A stretch of 64,000 nt of DNA, taken from contig DAMCZI010000020.1 of the NCBI GenBank assembly GCA_032095175.1, forward strand, positions 27,497-91,496, written 5' to 3'. The notes below the pieces were generated by a model, which was not told the DNA's origin, made no database searches, and worked only from the letters and a program-made list of their open reading frames with translations. How positions within the stretch are numbered: the first letter of the stretch is position 1; each line of letters starts with the position of its first letter. The position numbers and the translations under genes are program-made. Shown here in pieces: positions 16,891 to 25,832 of the stretch. Source of the stretch: DAMCZI01 sp032095175. GTDB lineage: Bacteria; Bacillota; Clostridia; Clostridiales; Caloramatoraceae.

Positions 16891-16967
16891 CCATCTTATT
16901 CCCAATTTCAAGTAGATAAAAGTTAACAAACTATTACTGTTTCAAAATGCTACATGACATAAAAGCT

Positions 16968-18191
16968 CTACTGCATATGACTTCTTAATATTTCCTCAAA
17001 TCTTCTTGTAATCTTAGCTCTATCAAAATACTCCTCAATGTACATTCTTCCGTTAACACCCATCTCTTCCTTTAATTCAGGATTTTGATAAAGCTTCAAT
17101 ACAGCCTCAGCAATCTCCTTCTCATTTTCAGGTTCAACACATATTCCAGCCTTAGCATCCTCAATTAACTGCTGTGCTTCTCCTTCAACAGAAAGAACTA
17201 TTGGCACATTTGATGCCAGTGTTTCAAACATTTTAGATGGCAATGCTCCCTTAAACAAATCAAGCTTTTTCAGTGGAACTACTGCACAGCTAAAGGATGC
17301 AACGATTCCAGGCATATTCTTTTTAGGCTGAACAGGAAGGAATGCCACGTTTTCAAGCTTTAATTCCTTTATCATGTTTATAAGCTTTTGCTTTTCTGGT
17401 CCATCACCTACAAACACAAACTTAATTCCCTCATGCTCCTTAAGAATGCTTGCTGCCTTTATTATTGTTTCAAGTCCCTGAGCTAAGCCATGTATCCCGG
17501 CATATCCAACCAAAAATTTACCCTCAAGACCGTTTTCCTTGATAAACTCCAGGTTTGCCTTATCCTTTCCAAACAAGCTTAGGTCAACACCATTTGTAAC
17601 AAGGTATGTTTTATCCTTAAAACCTCTTTTAGAAATGTTCTCAACTATTCCCTTTGTCTGTCCTGTAACTATATCAGCCTTTCTATAGCTGAACTCCTCA
17701 AGCCATACTGACATCTTTATCATAAGCTTGTTGTTAAGAACTCCAAGCTTTATTGCTGATTCCGGCCACAAATCCGATATGTTAAATACATATTTTGCCT
17801 TAAGCTTTCTAGCCAATCTGTATCCTGACCATCCTAAAAATAATGGAGGTGATTCTACTATGATAACATCAATTGATTTATCAATTCCCTTTGGCCCCTG
17901 GATAACTGATGAAAAAGTAAAGGAAAAATAGTTTAAAAGCCTTTTAACAAATCCTGTATCCTTAGTAGCATATATAGAAGTTCTAATAACCCTTATGCCA
18001 TCCATATCCTCTACTAAAAACTTCTTACCCTTATATCCATCATATATCTCACCCTTAGGGTAATTTGGCATTGCAGTTAAAACTGTTATGTCATGTCCAT
18101 TGTTTTTTAATCTCTTTGCAAATTCAAATATTCTATTTTGAGGTGCACCTACCTCTGGTGGAAAGTATTGAGTCAAAAACATTATGTTCAA
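16968..18191 (-). CDS. Glycosyltransferase family 4 (WbuB-like)
   Basis: The 407-residue GT-B protein begins NIMFLTQYFPPEVGAPQNR, the start typical of WbuB/WcaI-like glycosyltransferases. It has a phosphate/nucleotide-sugar-binding C-terminal half with FVGDGPEKQKL and LPSKMFETLASNVPIVL. It would add one sugar to a lipid-linked repeat unit at the cytoplasmic membrane face. The start is a TTG behind GGGAGG; an ATG three codons on is a less well-spaced alternative. It is followed by murJ across a 140-base gap that holds the murJ promoter. Donor and acceptor cannot be inferred. Confidence 0.88.
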   Translation of the reverse strand: MNIMFLTQYFPPEVGAPQNRIFEFAKRLKNNGHDITVLTAMPNYPKGEIYDGYKGKKFLVEDMDGIRVIRTSIYATKDTGFVKRLLNYFSFTFSSVIQGPKGIDKSIDVIIVESPPLFLGWSGYRLARKLKAKYVFNISDLWPESAIKLGVLNNKLMIKMSVWLEEFSYRKADIVTGQTKGIVENISKRGFKDKTYLVTNGVDLSLFGKDKANLEFIKENGLEGKFLVGYAGIHGLAQGLETIIKAASILKEHEGIKFVFVGDGPEKQKLINMIKELKLENVAFLPVQPKKNMPGIVASFSCAVVPLKKLDLFKGALPSKMFETLASNVPIVLSVEGEAQQLIEDAKAGICVEPENEKEIAEAVLKLYQNPELKEEMGVNGRMYIEEYFDRAKITRRFEEILRSHMQ

Positions 18192-18221
18192 TTTAGTTTG
18201 CCTCCCTATATTAATGTATAA

Positions 18222-19238
18222 CTATTTCTTATTTGCACAGTTTATAATATTTTTAAAAAGCTTTTCCGAATTCAAATTGGAATCCCCTGAGCGTATTCTA
18301 TATATGAATTTGGATTTTGAGTTATATCTGTTGTAACCATATTGTGTCGTAATAAAATACTTAAAGCCGCTATCCTTTGCTGCTCCAACAAGCCTTTTGT
18401 TGTAATGTCCAAAAGGAAAGCAAAGCATATCCGGATATTCCCTCGTATATTTAAATATTATATCCCTTGATATCAGCAAATCCTCTGCTACTCTCTTTGA
18501 ATATTCCTCGTCACATTCATAGCTTGCAGTTTCAGTATTATATATCTTATATGCAAGCTTTCCTCCTTTTTTAAGCTCTGGATTTATATTTATATAATCA
18601 TGGCCATTATTGCTGTGGGATTGTATATCTACCAAGCCACTGCTGTACATCTCCCATATTTCTTCAGAACTTAGAGGATTGAAATCCTTATCAGATGATC
18701 TGTAACTCTCTGTTCGCGATGTAATTACAAAGTTTACTGATGGCATATTATATTTCTTAAGAAGTGGGTATGCATACTTATAGAAGCTCTCTATTCCATC
18801 ATCAAAGGTTATTACAACAGCATTATCAGGCAGTTTTTCCCTTCCCTCCATGGAATTTAAAAGCTTTCTCAAGCTTATAACATTAAGCCCCTTATCCTTA
18901 AGCATTTTTAAATCCTTCTCAAATCTCTTAGGAGTAATAGTAATTCCACTAAAAGGCTCATTGCTAATATGGTGATATGTTAATACAACTGCTTTTCCAC
19001 TATAATAAATACCATCCTTAAATTGAGTTGTATAAGTTTTTTTTACTTCACTCTTCTTTTTAGGTGTTTGAAGTCTTTTGTATATTTTCCTTATGTGAAG
19101 CTTTTCTACATAATCTTCCTCTAAAAATATGTCACTCCCCATGATTTCCCCCGGCTTAAATGAATAACCTGCTGCAGTACTACAGAAAACTGAAGTCAGC
19201 AGTAAGAAAAAAAGCACAAATAAACCGGTTTTTTTCAT
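18222..19238 (-). CDS. Exported polysaccharide deacetylase
   Basis: The 338-residue protein has an N-terminal signal or anchor segment (KKTGLFVLFFLLLTSVFCS) and a NodB homology domain: LTYHHI, VVITFDDGIESFY with the catalytic and metal Asp pair (about residue 140), and the metal-binding SHSNNGHD (about 212). The C-terminal DMLCFPFGHYNKRLV matches the later NodB motifs. Such enzymes remove N-acetyl groups from extracellular aminosugar polymers, so it may modify the polymer made by this locus. The GTG-like sequence in its ribosome site overlaps the stop of the TagA-type gene, with only four bases between them. Confidence 0.88.
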   Translation of the reverse strand: MKKTGLFVLFFLLLTSVFCSTAAGYSFKPGEIMGSDIFLEEDYVEKLHIRKIYKRLQTPKKKSEVKKTYTTQFKDGIYYSGKAVVLTYHHISNEPFSGITITPKRFEKDLKMLKDKGLNVISLRKLLNSMEGREKLPDNAVVITFDDGIESFYKYAYPLLKKYNMPSVNFVITSRTESYRSSDKDFNPLSSEEIWEMYSSGLVDIQSHSNNGHDYININPELKKGGKLAYKIYNTETASYECDEEYSKRVAEDLLISRDIIFKYTREYPDMLCFPFGHYNKRLVGAAKDSGFKYFITTQYGYNRYNSKSKFIYRIRSGDSNLNSEKLFKNIINCANKK

Positions 19239-19242
19239 CTCT

Positions 19243-19959
19243 TCACCCTCTTTTAAATATTACTTTTAAAAGAAATACTGGCAGCACCATCATTCTTTTA
19301 TACCTTGTTGGCTCCTTTACTAGTCTAAAGAGCCATTCAAGGCCCATTTTACACATCCATTCAGGTGCCCTCTTAATGTTGCCACATATAACATCAAGGC
19401 TTCCTCCAATTCCCATAGAAATTGGGACTCCATGTTTTTTCATATTATTTACAATCCAATATTCCTGCTTTGGACTTCCCATTGCAACAAATAATATATC
19501 AGGATTTGCAGCCTTAATATCATTTATAACCTCTTCATCATCCCTAAAATATCCATCCCTAATTCCACATATTTCAAGTCCTTCATATCTCTCCTTAAGT
19601 ATACCTGCTGCTCTATCCGCTACTCCAGGCTTGGCTCCAAGCAAGAACACCCTGTATTTCATCTGGGCTGCTCTTTTACACAGGGATTGCATAAGATCGA
19701 TTCCAGTAACCCTCTTTTTTATACTTCCTCTCTTTAGCTTGGATGCTATTAAAACTCCAACTCCATCGGGAATTTGGATGGATGCCCCATTTAAAAGTTC
19801 TCTTAAAGCTTCATCCTTCTGTGCTTTCATAATCTTCTCAGGATTGATTGCAACTATAAATGAAGGTCTTCTTTCACATATTATATCATCAACCTCATCT
19901 AAAACCATTTCCATATCAAGGCTGCATACATCAACCCCAAGGTAGTTCTCTTTATTCAT
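19243..19959 (-). CDS. WecG/TagA/CpsF-family glycosyltransferase
   Basis: This 238-residue protein has the family's conserved IQIPDGVGVLIASKL (putative catalytic Asp), VFLLGAKPGVADRAAG and LFVAMGSPKQEYWI. Family members transfer ManNAc (TagA) or ManNAcA (WecG) to a lipid-linked GlcNAc. The ATG at 19959 overlaps the previous gene's stop by eight bases and has GGAGG eight bases upstream, so the longer open frame to 20073 is not the gene. With WecB (24.8 kb) and a WecC-like dehydrogenase (21.5 kb) in the same locus, a ManNAc(A) donor is likely. Confidence 0.9.
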   Translation of the reverse strand: MNKENYLGVDVCSLDMEMVLDEVDDIICERRPSFIVAINPEKIMKAQKDEALRELLNGASIQIPDGVGVLIASKLKRGSIKKRVTGIDLMQSLCKRAAQMKYRVFLLGAKPGVADRAAGILKERYEGLEICGIRDGYFRDDEEVINDIKAANPDILFVAMGSPKQEYWIVNNMKKHGVPISMGIGGSLDVICGNIKRAPEWMCKMGLEWLFRLVKEPTRYKRMMVLPVFLLKVIFKRG

Positions 19960-21079
19960 CAGTAAATCCTCCAGAAAGTATTCTTTTGTATATTTTGCCA
20001 TAATCCTCTGCCATATTTTCAAGAGAATAGCTGCTGCTTGCCTTTTCATATAGTCTTTTCCCAAAAGCTTCACATTTATCAGTATTTGATAAAAGCTCCT
20101 TCATCCTCTCACAAAGCTTAATGCTATCCCCAGGCTGAACCAGATATCCATTTACTCCATCCTCAATTAGCATGGATACCCCGCCAACATCTGTAGAAAC
20201 AACTGTTTTTTCATATAATGCCGATTCCAGTATAACAAGAGGAAAACTTTCTGTAAAAGAAGTAAGCACTGTAAAATCAGAAAGTGCAAGGAATTCATCT
20301 GGCTGCCTAAAGCCTACAAAATATACATTATTCTTTATTCCAATAGTTTCTGCATAGTTTTCAAGTTCTTGTCTTATATCTCCATCGCCAGCAAGTATAA
20401 AGCCAGCATCAATTCCACTATCTATTATTCCCTTACATGCATCAAAGAATATCTTATGCCCCTTAACAGGGTGAAACCTGGCAACCAGTGAAACGTAATG
20501 CTCATGATTTCCAAGGCTGTATCTATTTATAACATCACTCTTGGTTACACAAACTCTTTCCTTATTAAAGTCTATTCCATTATATAAAACATATATTCTT
20601 TTTCCATTAAATCCTCTTTCAACAAGCATGTCCTTAAAGCTGTGGGATACAGTTATATATGCATCAAATGATTTAAGCGCAATTTTATTTATATTACTAT
20701 AAACCGCAGTTTTATAGGCATTTCCTCTGTAATCATCCCTATAATCACTATGTACTGTAGTAACATACTTTGCAGTATATTTTTTCATAAGAAACCAGCC
20801 TACAAAGTTCGCTCTTCCACCATGGCAGTTTATAATATCGATTTTCTCTCTTACACATATTTCATTAATTTTAGCTATGATACTAAGGTCAAGCCTCTTT
20901 GATTGCCTGATAAGTATAATATCAAGCCCCATCTTCTTAGCATCATCATAAAGGCTTCCCTCCATAAAGCAAACTATTATGCTCTTTCTTCCCTTATCCT
21001 TAAAACTCCTGCACAGGTTCAAAAGGACATTCTTAGAACCTCCCTTCTCTCCTCCACTGATTATATGAAGAACATTCAT
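19952..21079 (-). CDS. Glycosyltransferase family 4
   Basis: The 375-residue GT-B enzyme begins MNVLHIISGGEKGGSKNV, the GGSE-type acceptor loop. It carries VSLVARFHPVKGHKIFF and the E-x7-E donor motif in FTESFPLVILESALYEK near residue 280. It is the first gene after the REP array and terminator at 21.1-21.4 kb, so it needs its own promoter or read-through. The ribosome site GGAGGGG lies seven bases before the ATG. It probably extends the lipid-linked oligosaccharide. Confidence 0.88.
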   Translation of the reverse strand: MNVLHIISGGEKGGSKNVLLNLCRSFKDKGRKSIIVCFMEGSLYDDAKKMGLDIILIRQSKRLDLSIIAKINEICVREKIDIINCHGGRANFVGWFLMKKYTAKYVTTVHSDYRDDYRGNAYKTAVYSNINKIALKSFDAYITVSHSFKDMLVERGFNGKRIYVLYNGIDFNKERVCVTKSDVINRYSLGNHEHYVSLVARFHPVKGHKIFFDACKGIIDSGIDAGFILAGDGDIRQELENYAETIGIKNNVYFVGFRQPDEFLALSDFTVLTSFTESFPLVILESALYEKTVVSTDVGGVSMLIEDGVNGYLVQPGDSIKLCERMKELLSNTDKCEAFGKRLYEKASSSYSLENMAEDYGKIYKRILSGGFTDE

Positions 21080-21153
21080 CTAAAACCCCTCCACAAAATA
21101 TATACACTATTATACACCAAAACCGCCCCACGTTAAACCATCCTGTGTTTTAT

Positions 21154-21430
21154 GAATTAGTAAGTAACCGTCCCCATAAGCGAAGCGGAGCGCATGCCAT
21201 CCTTTAAGTGATTTATTGTTAACCGTCCCGGTGGGGTGCAGCATGGATTAATAAGTAACTGTCCCCTTGGGCGGAGGAACGGAGTATGTGTCACCCTTTA
21301 TGTGATTTATTGTTAACCGTCCCCGTGGGAGAATAGCACGAATTAGTAAGTAACCGTCCCCATGGGCGTGGGCGGAGCGCATGCCGTCCTTTAAGCTATT
21401 TCTTGTTAACCGTCCCGGTAGGGCGCAGTA
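21154..21430. repeat. Three tandem ~92 bp REP units (family D array)
   Basis: The units start at about 21154, 21245 and 21340 (roughly 91, 95 and 90 bases). Each begins with (G)AATTAGTAAGTAACCGTCCC, contains a GCGCATGCC-like middle and CCTTTAAGTGATTTATTGTT, and ends with a second TAACCGTCCC box and GTGGGGTGCAG-like tail. The boxes match those around the RAYT gene. Confidence 0.8.
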
Positions 21431-21457
21431 AAAGCCCCGGATAAAAATCCGGGGCTG
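21431..21457 (-). terminator. Terminator after the WecC-like gene
   Basis: AGCCCCGGAT/ATCCGGGGCT stem followed by TTTT on the minus strand, just past the stop at 21465. Confidence 0.85.
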
Positions 21458-21464
21458 GTATTTA

Positions 21465-22802
21465 CTATATTGCTTTGAAGTACATGCCTTCCTTTAGGAG
21501 TTCATCCTTGATTGATGCAAAAAGGTTTCTTGTATCGAATATTACGGTTCCCTTGTTTAAAACCTTCTTAAGATAATCGATACCTATCTTATCGAATTCC
21601 TTTTGCTTTGCAAGAACAACTACTCCGTCCATTCCCTTAAGAGCATTTTCAATGGTATCAACCTTAAAATCATACTCTGTTGGAACGGTAGGGTCACAGG
21701 CGGAAACATGAGCTCCTCTGTTTCTTAGAATCTTTATTATCTCAATTGGAGGACTTATTCTATCATCGTTTGAATAATCCTTCATTGCTATTCCAAGTAT
21801 TCCTATTTTGGCTCCAGAAAGGCTCTTTCCTGCTTCCTTAAGTCCATCCTCAAGCATTCCAACCATAACCTCTGGAAGTGCTTCATTCTTTTCTCTTGAA
21901 AGCTTTAATATATCGAGTCCAACTCCCATTTCATCAGCCTTTGGCTTTAGATAGTAGTATGCATTAGGTATGCAGTATCCTCCAACTCCTGGTCCTGGAG
22001 TAAGAAGGTTTACTCTCTTATGGGTATTTGCAACTGCTACAACCTCATTTATATCTATTCCAAGCTTCTCTGAAAATCTTGCAAATTCCTGAGCCATAGC
22101 TATGTTAACGTCTCTTTGAACATTTTCAATAACCTTTGAGGTCTCAACAACCTTTATCTGGCTTGCAATCATAACATCAGCCTTGCAAACAACAGATAGA
22201 AGCTCTTTTGCTCTTTTAGCACTTTCCTTATTTATACCAGCAACTATTGTTGGCATGTATGCAAACTCGTCAAATGCCTTTCCCTCAGCAATTCTTTCTG
22301 AAGAATATGCAAGATAGAAATCTACTCCAGCCTTCATTCCTGATTCTTTTTCAAGTATTGGTAAAAGAAGTTCCTCTGTTGATCCTGGAATTACTGTACT
22401 TCTAATAACAACAAGGTCTCCCTTTTTAAGATTTTTTGCTATTCCTGTACAGCATTCAACAAGGTCAGATATATCATGCTTACCATTTCTTATTGGTATT
22501 CCAACTGTAACTATTATATTGTTACAATTCTTCAATGCCTCTTTTGTATCAGTTGTTGCTCTATAGTGTCCATTATCTAGCTGTTCTCTTAAAATCTGCT
22601 GTATTGTTTTGCCCTCAAAGCATTCAGTATGATGTGTAATTCCTTCGTTTGTAGCCTTTACAAGTCCTTCTATTACATCAACACCATAAACATTGCATCC
22701 TCTAAATGCAAAGCTTAATGATAGTGGAAGTCCAACAAAGCCCTGACCAAACACGGTTACATTTTTGTATATTTCTTTAATTTCGTTATCTATTGTACTC
22801 AT
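21465..22802 (-). CDS. Nucleotide-sugar dehydrogenase (WecC-like, UDP-ManNAc dehydrogenase type)
   Basis: The 445-residue protein shows the UDP-glucose/GDP-mannose dehydrogenase fold. It has an NAD site VTVFGQGFVGLPLSLSFAF near residue 15 and the catalytic-cysteine segment GPGVGGYCIPNAYYYLKPKA near residue 265. The family oxidises C6 of a UDP-sugar to the uronic acid with two NAD+. Usually this segment reads GGHCIPxDP; here Tyr replaces His and the following Asp is absent. The function as UDP-ManNAc dehydrogenase is inferred from WecB and WecG homologues in the locus. The ribosome site AGGAGGT lies inside the end of the preceding Wzy-like gene, a 17-base overlap. Confidence 0.85.
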   Translation of the reverse strand: MSTIDNEIKEIYKNVTVFGQGFVGLPLSLSFAFRGCNVYGVDVIEGLVKATNEGITHHTECFEGKTIQQILREQLDNGHYRATTDTKEALKNCNNIIVTVGIPIRNGKHDISDLVECCTGIAKNLKKGDLVVIRSTVIPGSTEELLLPILEKESGMKAGVDFYLAYSSERIAEGKAFDEFAYMPTIVAGINKESAKRAKELLSVVCKADVMIASQIKVVETSKVIENVQRDVNIAMAQEFARFSEKLGIDINEVVAVANTHKRVNLLTPGPGVGGYCIPNAYYYLKPKADEMGVGLDILKLSREKNEALPEVMVGMLEDGLKEAGKSLSGAKIGILGIAMKDYSNDDRISPPIEIIKILRNRGAHVSACDPTVPTEYDFKVDTIENALKGMDGVVVLAKQKEFDKIGIDYLKKVLNKGTVIFDTRNLFASIKDELLKEGMYFKAI

Positions 22803-24033
22803 TTTTTACCTCCTGATTTTCAATGTAAACTCCTTTGTACAGCATTGCAGTTATAAGCCAGACAAATACATTTAACTGTGGTATAAACATTAAATTATTG
22901 GAGAAATTCTGGCATAAATAGGTTGCCCAAAAGCCCATAAATGCAATTAATGCAACCTTATATTTTTTTGTGTGTTTGTATGCACTGTAGCAGCTATAAA
23001 AAAGTGTAAAATATATTAATGCAAAGGATATTCCTCCGAATATTCCAAGCTCTGCAAACATCTTTATATAGGAATTGTGTACCGTAAAGGTTCTACCATC
23101 AATATTCAATTCCGGATGGTTTTCTGCATATTTACGATACCAGGTTAAGTAGTTTCCATTTCCAACACCCTTCCAGAAATGATCCTTAAACATCATTATT
23201 CCTGTTTTCCAAAGCTTAAGTCTTTCTGAATTGGTGGTATAATTCGGATTAAATATTGATAGAAATCTACTTCTTGTAAAGGGAATTACATATGCTGCAA
23301 TAACACCAACTGGAACAGCAAAAAGAGCTTTTCTATACCTTAATACTGCAAGAAGAAGTAATCCACAAGCAAATCCCAACCAGGAACCTCTTGTAAAGCT
23401 GAAAATAAGATTTATTGCAAATAGTATTATCAGCCCTATATCATATGCCTTGTTATGCTCCTTATCCTCAATAAAATTTATTATAGGATAGAAGATCACC
23501 ATATTTACAGCCGCTCCCCAATAATTTGGATTTTCAAAGGTCGCATAAACCCTTCCTCTTCCTGAATATCCACCCATTCCAAAGGTTGATGTATTGAATA
23601 TCAACTGAAAAACTCCAAAGAAGCTTGCAAATATCATGGACATAAAAAACAGGGTTAACCCTCTTTTTATAAATTTCTCATCACTGGAAACTAAAACCAT
23701 ATAAAAGAGAGCTACATATTCTAAAAATCTCATTGTCTCAGCTACAACAGCTGTTTTATTCTTAGCATAGGTTATTGAGAAAAGTGATAAAAATACGAAA
23801 AAGATTATTATAATACTCAAAAACCTAATATTTCTGTCCTTTAATATTTTAAAGGAATCCCTGTCTTTCCTGTATTTGATAAATACATTGATTACTCCTA
23901 TAAGTATTGCTATACCGCCTATTACGAAATCTGCTGATATAGGAAATATTGAAATCTTTGCTTTCAGAGGTATTAATGGCACTATCATAAAGAAGCAGTA
24001 CATCACTATATTAAATAAATTGTTTATTCCCAT
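22786..24033 (-). CDS. O-antigen ligase/polymerase-like membrane protein (Wzy_C family), copy 1
   Basis: The 415-residue protein has 10-12 membrane helices and a large outside loop carrying NIDGRTFTVHNSYIKMFAELG. The membrane motif FSFTRGSWLGFACGLLLL is typical of Wzy_C proteins. These polymerise or ligate undecaprenyl-linked glycans on the outer membrane face. I use the ATG at 24033, six bases after GGAGG, because the ATG at 24039 touches the ribosome site itself. A second protein of this family is encoded at 27.6-29.0 kb. Confidence 0.85.
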   Translation of the reverse strand: MGINNLFNIVMYCFFMIVPLIPLKAKISIFPISADFVIGGIAILIGVINVFIKYRKDRDSFKILKDRNIRFLSIIIIFFVFLSLFSITYAKNKTAVVAETMRFLEYVALFYMVLVSSDEKFIKRGLTLFFMSMIFASFFGVFQLIFNTSTFGMGGYSGRGRVYATFENPNYWGAAVNMVIFYPIINFIEDKEHNKAYDIGLIILFAINLIFSFTRGSWLGFACGLLLLAVLRYRKALFAVPVGVIAAYVIPFTRSRFLSIFNPNYTTNSERLKLWKTGIMMFKDHFWKGVGNGNYLTWYRKYAENHPELNIDGRTFTVHNSYIKMFAELGIFGGISFALIYFTLFYSCYSAYKHTKKYKVALIAFMGFWATYLCQNFSNNLMFIPQLNVFVWLITAMLYKGVYIENQEVKNEYNR

Positions 24034-24067
24034 ATCCATCCTCCATAAAAATATGCTACTTTTTCCT

Positions 24068-24721
24068 TTAGTAGGCTCCTTCCCTCATAATTACAACCTT
24101 TACGGTTTTAAGAAGGATTTTAAAATCCATCCATAGTGAAAAGCCTGTAACATATTTTATATCATATTTTATCGTTTCGCTTAATTCCAAATCGCCTCTT
24201 CCGTTTACCTGTGCAAGTCCTGATACACCTGGCTTCATAAGAAGTCTTATGCTTTCCTCTTCAGTATATAGGTCTGCAATGTCCGATATTTCAGGTCTTG
24301 GTCCTATTATGCTCATATCGCCCTTTATAATGTTTAAAAGCTGAGGAAGTTCATCAAGGCTTGTTTTTCTTAAAAATCTACCTGAACGAGTTATTCTTGG
24401 ATCATCCTTTTCCTGAAAAACAAGGTTTCCAAGATTTTCTCTATTAACTTCCTTATTAAACATCTTATCGGCATTTTTAATCATAGTCCTGAATTTATAT
24501 ATTGTAAAGGGTTCTCCCTTTACTCCAACTCTTGTTTGCTTAAATACAGCCTCTCCTTTTGAATCTGATTTTATCCAAATCATAATAATCAAAAACAAAG
24601 GACTAAGTATTATTAATAGCAATGTTGAAAAGAGAAAATCAAATATTCTCTTAACACCAAGCTGAAATTTCTTTCTTTCAAGCTGACCTTCAATTTCTTT
24701 CAACAGTTCTCCTGACTTCAT
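24068..24721 (-). CDS. Undecaprenyl-phosphate sugar phosphotransferase (priming glycosyltransferase)
   Basis: The 217-residue protein has one hydrophobic re-entrant segment (FDFLFSTLLLIILSPLFLII) followed by the conserved catalytic region: YKFRTM, TSLDELPQLLNIIKGDMS and GPRPEISD. This is the small PglC/WcaJ-C form. It transfers a sugar-1-phosphate from UDP-sugar to undecaprenyl phosphate, starting repeat-unit assembly. Its presence shows that the locus makes a lipid-linked polymer. The ribosome site is GGAGG. Confidence 0.93.
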   Translation of the reverse strand: MKSGELLKEIEGQLERKKFQLGVKRIFDFLFSTLLLIILSPLFLIIMIWIKSDSKGEAVFKQTRVGVKGEPFTIYKFRTMIKNADKMFNKEVNRENLGNLVFQEKDDPRITRSGRFLRKTSLDELPQLLNIIKGDMSIIGPRPEISDIADLYTEEESIRLLMKPGVSGLAQVNGRGDLELSETIKYDIKYVTGFSLWMDFKILLKTVKVVIMREGAY

Positions 24722-24759
24722 CTGTTATATCCTCCATGCCCTGTTTTGTAAGACACCCG

Positions 24760-25812
24760 TTAAGCCTTAAGAATCTCTATTATTCTTCCTGCAGCATCTC
24801 CATCTCCAAAGAAATTCTCCCTTGGCCTTTCAGGATTAAATACATTTATTCCTTCAACAATTTTGGAAACGTTTGATCCAGCTATCATGTTCCAGCCATT
24901 TTCTACTGTTTCAACCCACTCTGTCTCTTCTCTCATTGTAATACATGGTTTTCCAAAGAAAAAGGCTTCTTTTTGCACTCCACCGCTGTCAGTAACGATT
25001 TTCTTACTATTGTTCTCCAATGTTAACATATCAAGGTATCCAATTGGTTCAATTATTGAAATATTATCATTGAATTTCAAACCATAATCCCCAATGAATT
25101 TCTTTGTTCTTGGATGAAGAGGCAGTATTATCCTTGTATGTGATTGATTAAGAGCCTCAACAATTCCTTTAAGCTTGTTTATATCATTTGTGTTTTCTGC
25201 TCTGTGTATTGTTGCAAGTATAAACTCACCAGGAGTAAGGTTAAGTTCTTCCATTATTCTGCTCTTCTTCTTTGCTATTTCACCAAAGTGAAGCACAGCA
25301 TCATACATAACATCACCACTGTTATATACTCCATTTTCAATACCCTCATGCTTAAGGTGTTTAACTGCTGTTTCTGTTGGAGCAAACAGATATTTTGAAA
25401 TATGATCTGTAAGTATTCTGTTCTGTTCCTCAGGCATTGCCATGTTAAAGCTTCTAAGACCCGCCTCAACATGAGCTACAGGTACCAAAAGCTTGCTTGC
25501 TGCAAGGGCTCCTGCCAATGTTGAATTGGTGTCACCATATACCAAAAGCATATCTGGCTTTTCCTTTAGTATTATCTCTTCTATCTTAGAAAGCATCATT
25601 CCAGTCTGATATCCATGATTTCCGGAACCAATGTTTAAATTGTAGTCTGGTCTTGGTATCTCCAGTTCATCAAAGAATATTTTTGACATATTCTCATCAT
25701 AATGCTGGCCGGTATGAAGAATCAATTCATTATGCTTTTTCCTTAACTTTCTTGAAACAGCAGCAGCTTTAATAAACTGCGGTCTGGCTCCTATTACTGT
25801 TATTATCTTCAT
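24760..25812 (-). CDS. wecB: UDP-N-acetylglucosamine 2-epimerase (non-hydrolysing)
   Basis: The 350-residue protein has all main family motifs: GARPQFIKAA at the N-terminus, HTGQHYDENMSKIFF, VYGDTNSTLAGALAA, HVEAGLRSFN, MPEEQNRILTDHIS and DSGGVQKEAFF. It interconverts UDP-GlcNAc and UDP-ManNAc. With the dehydrogenase at 21.5 kb it can supply UDP-ManNAcA. An alternative is a WbpI-like role on UDP-diacetamido-glucuronate, because WbpA/B/D-like genes are also present. The ribosome site is GGGGAG. Confidence 0.92.
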   Translation of the reverse strand: MKIITVIGARPQFIKAAAVSRKLRKKHNELILHTGQHYDENMSKIFFDELEIPRPDYNLNIGSGNHGYQTGMMLSKIEEIILKEKPDMLLVYGDTNSTLAGALAASKLLVPVAHVEAGLRSFNMAMPEEQNRILTDHISKYLFAPTETAVKHLKHEGIENGVYNSGDVMYDAVLHFGEIAKKKSRIMEELNLTPGEFILATIHRAENTNDINKLKGIVEALNQSHTRIILPLHPRTKKFIGDYGLKFNDNISIIEPIGYLDMLTLENNSKKIVTDSGGVQKEAFFFGKPCITMREETEWVETVENGWNMIAGSNVSKIVEGINVFNPERPRENFFGDGDAAGRIIEILKA

Positions 25813-25832
25813 ATTATCTCCCCTAAACTAAA

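Larger units (their letters stand above)
21080..21464. other. Gene-free stretch: REP array plus terminator
   Basis: There is no gene here. A three-unit REP-type tandem array (21154-21430) and the terminator of the WecC-like gene (21431-21457) fill the space. The array is visibly richer in G and C than its surroundings. Confidence 0.75.

Noticed and set aside
21154..21430. CRISPR-like array
   Set aside because: The units are about 92 bp and repeat as wholes, without short identical repeats separated by unique equal-length spacers, and no cas genes are present.
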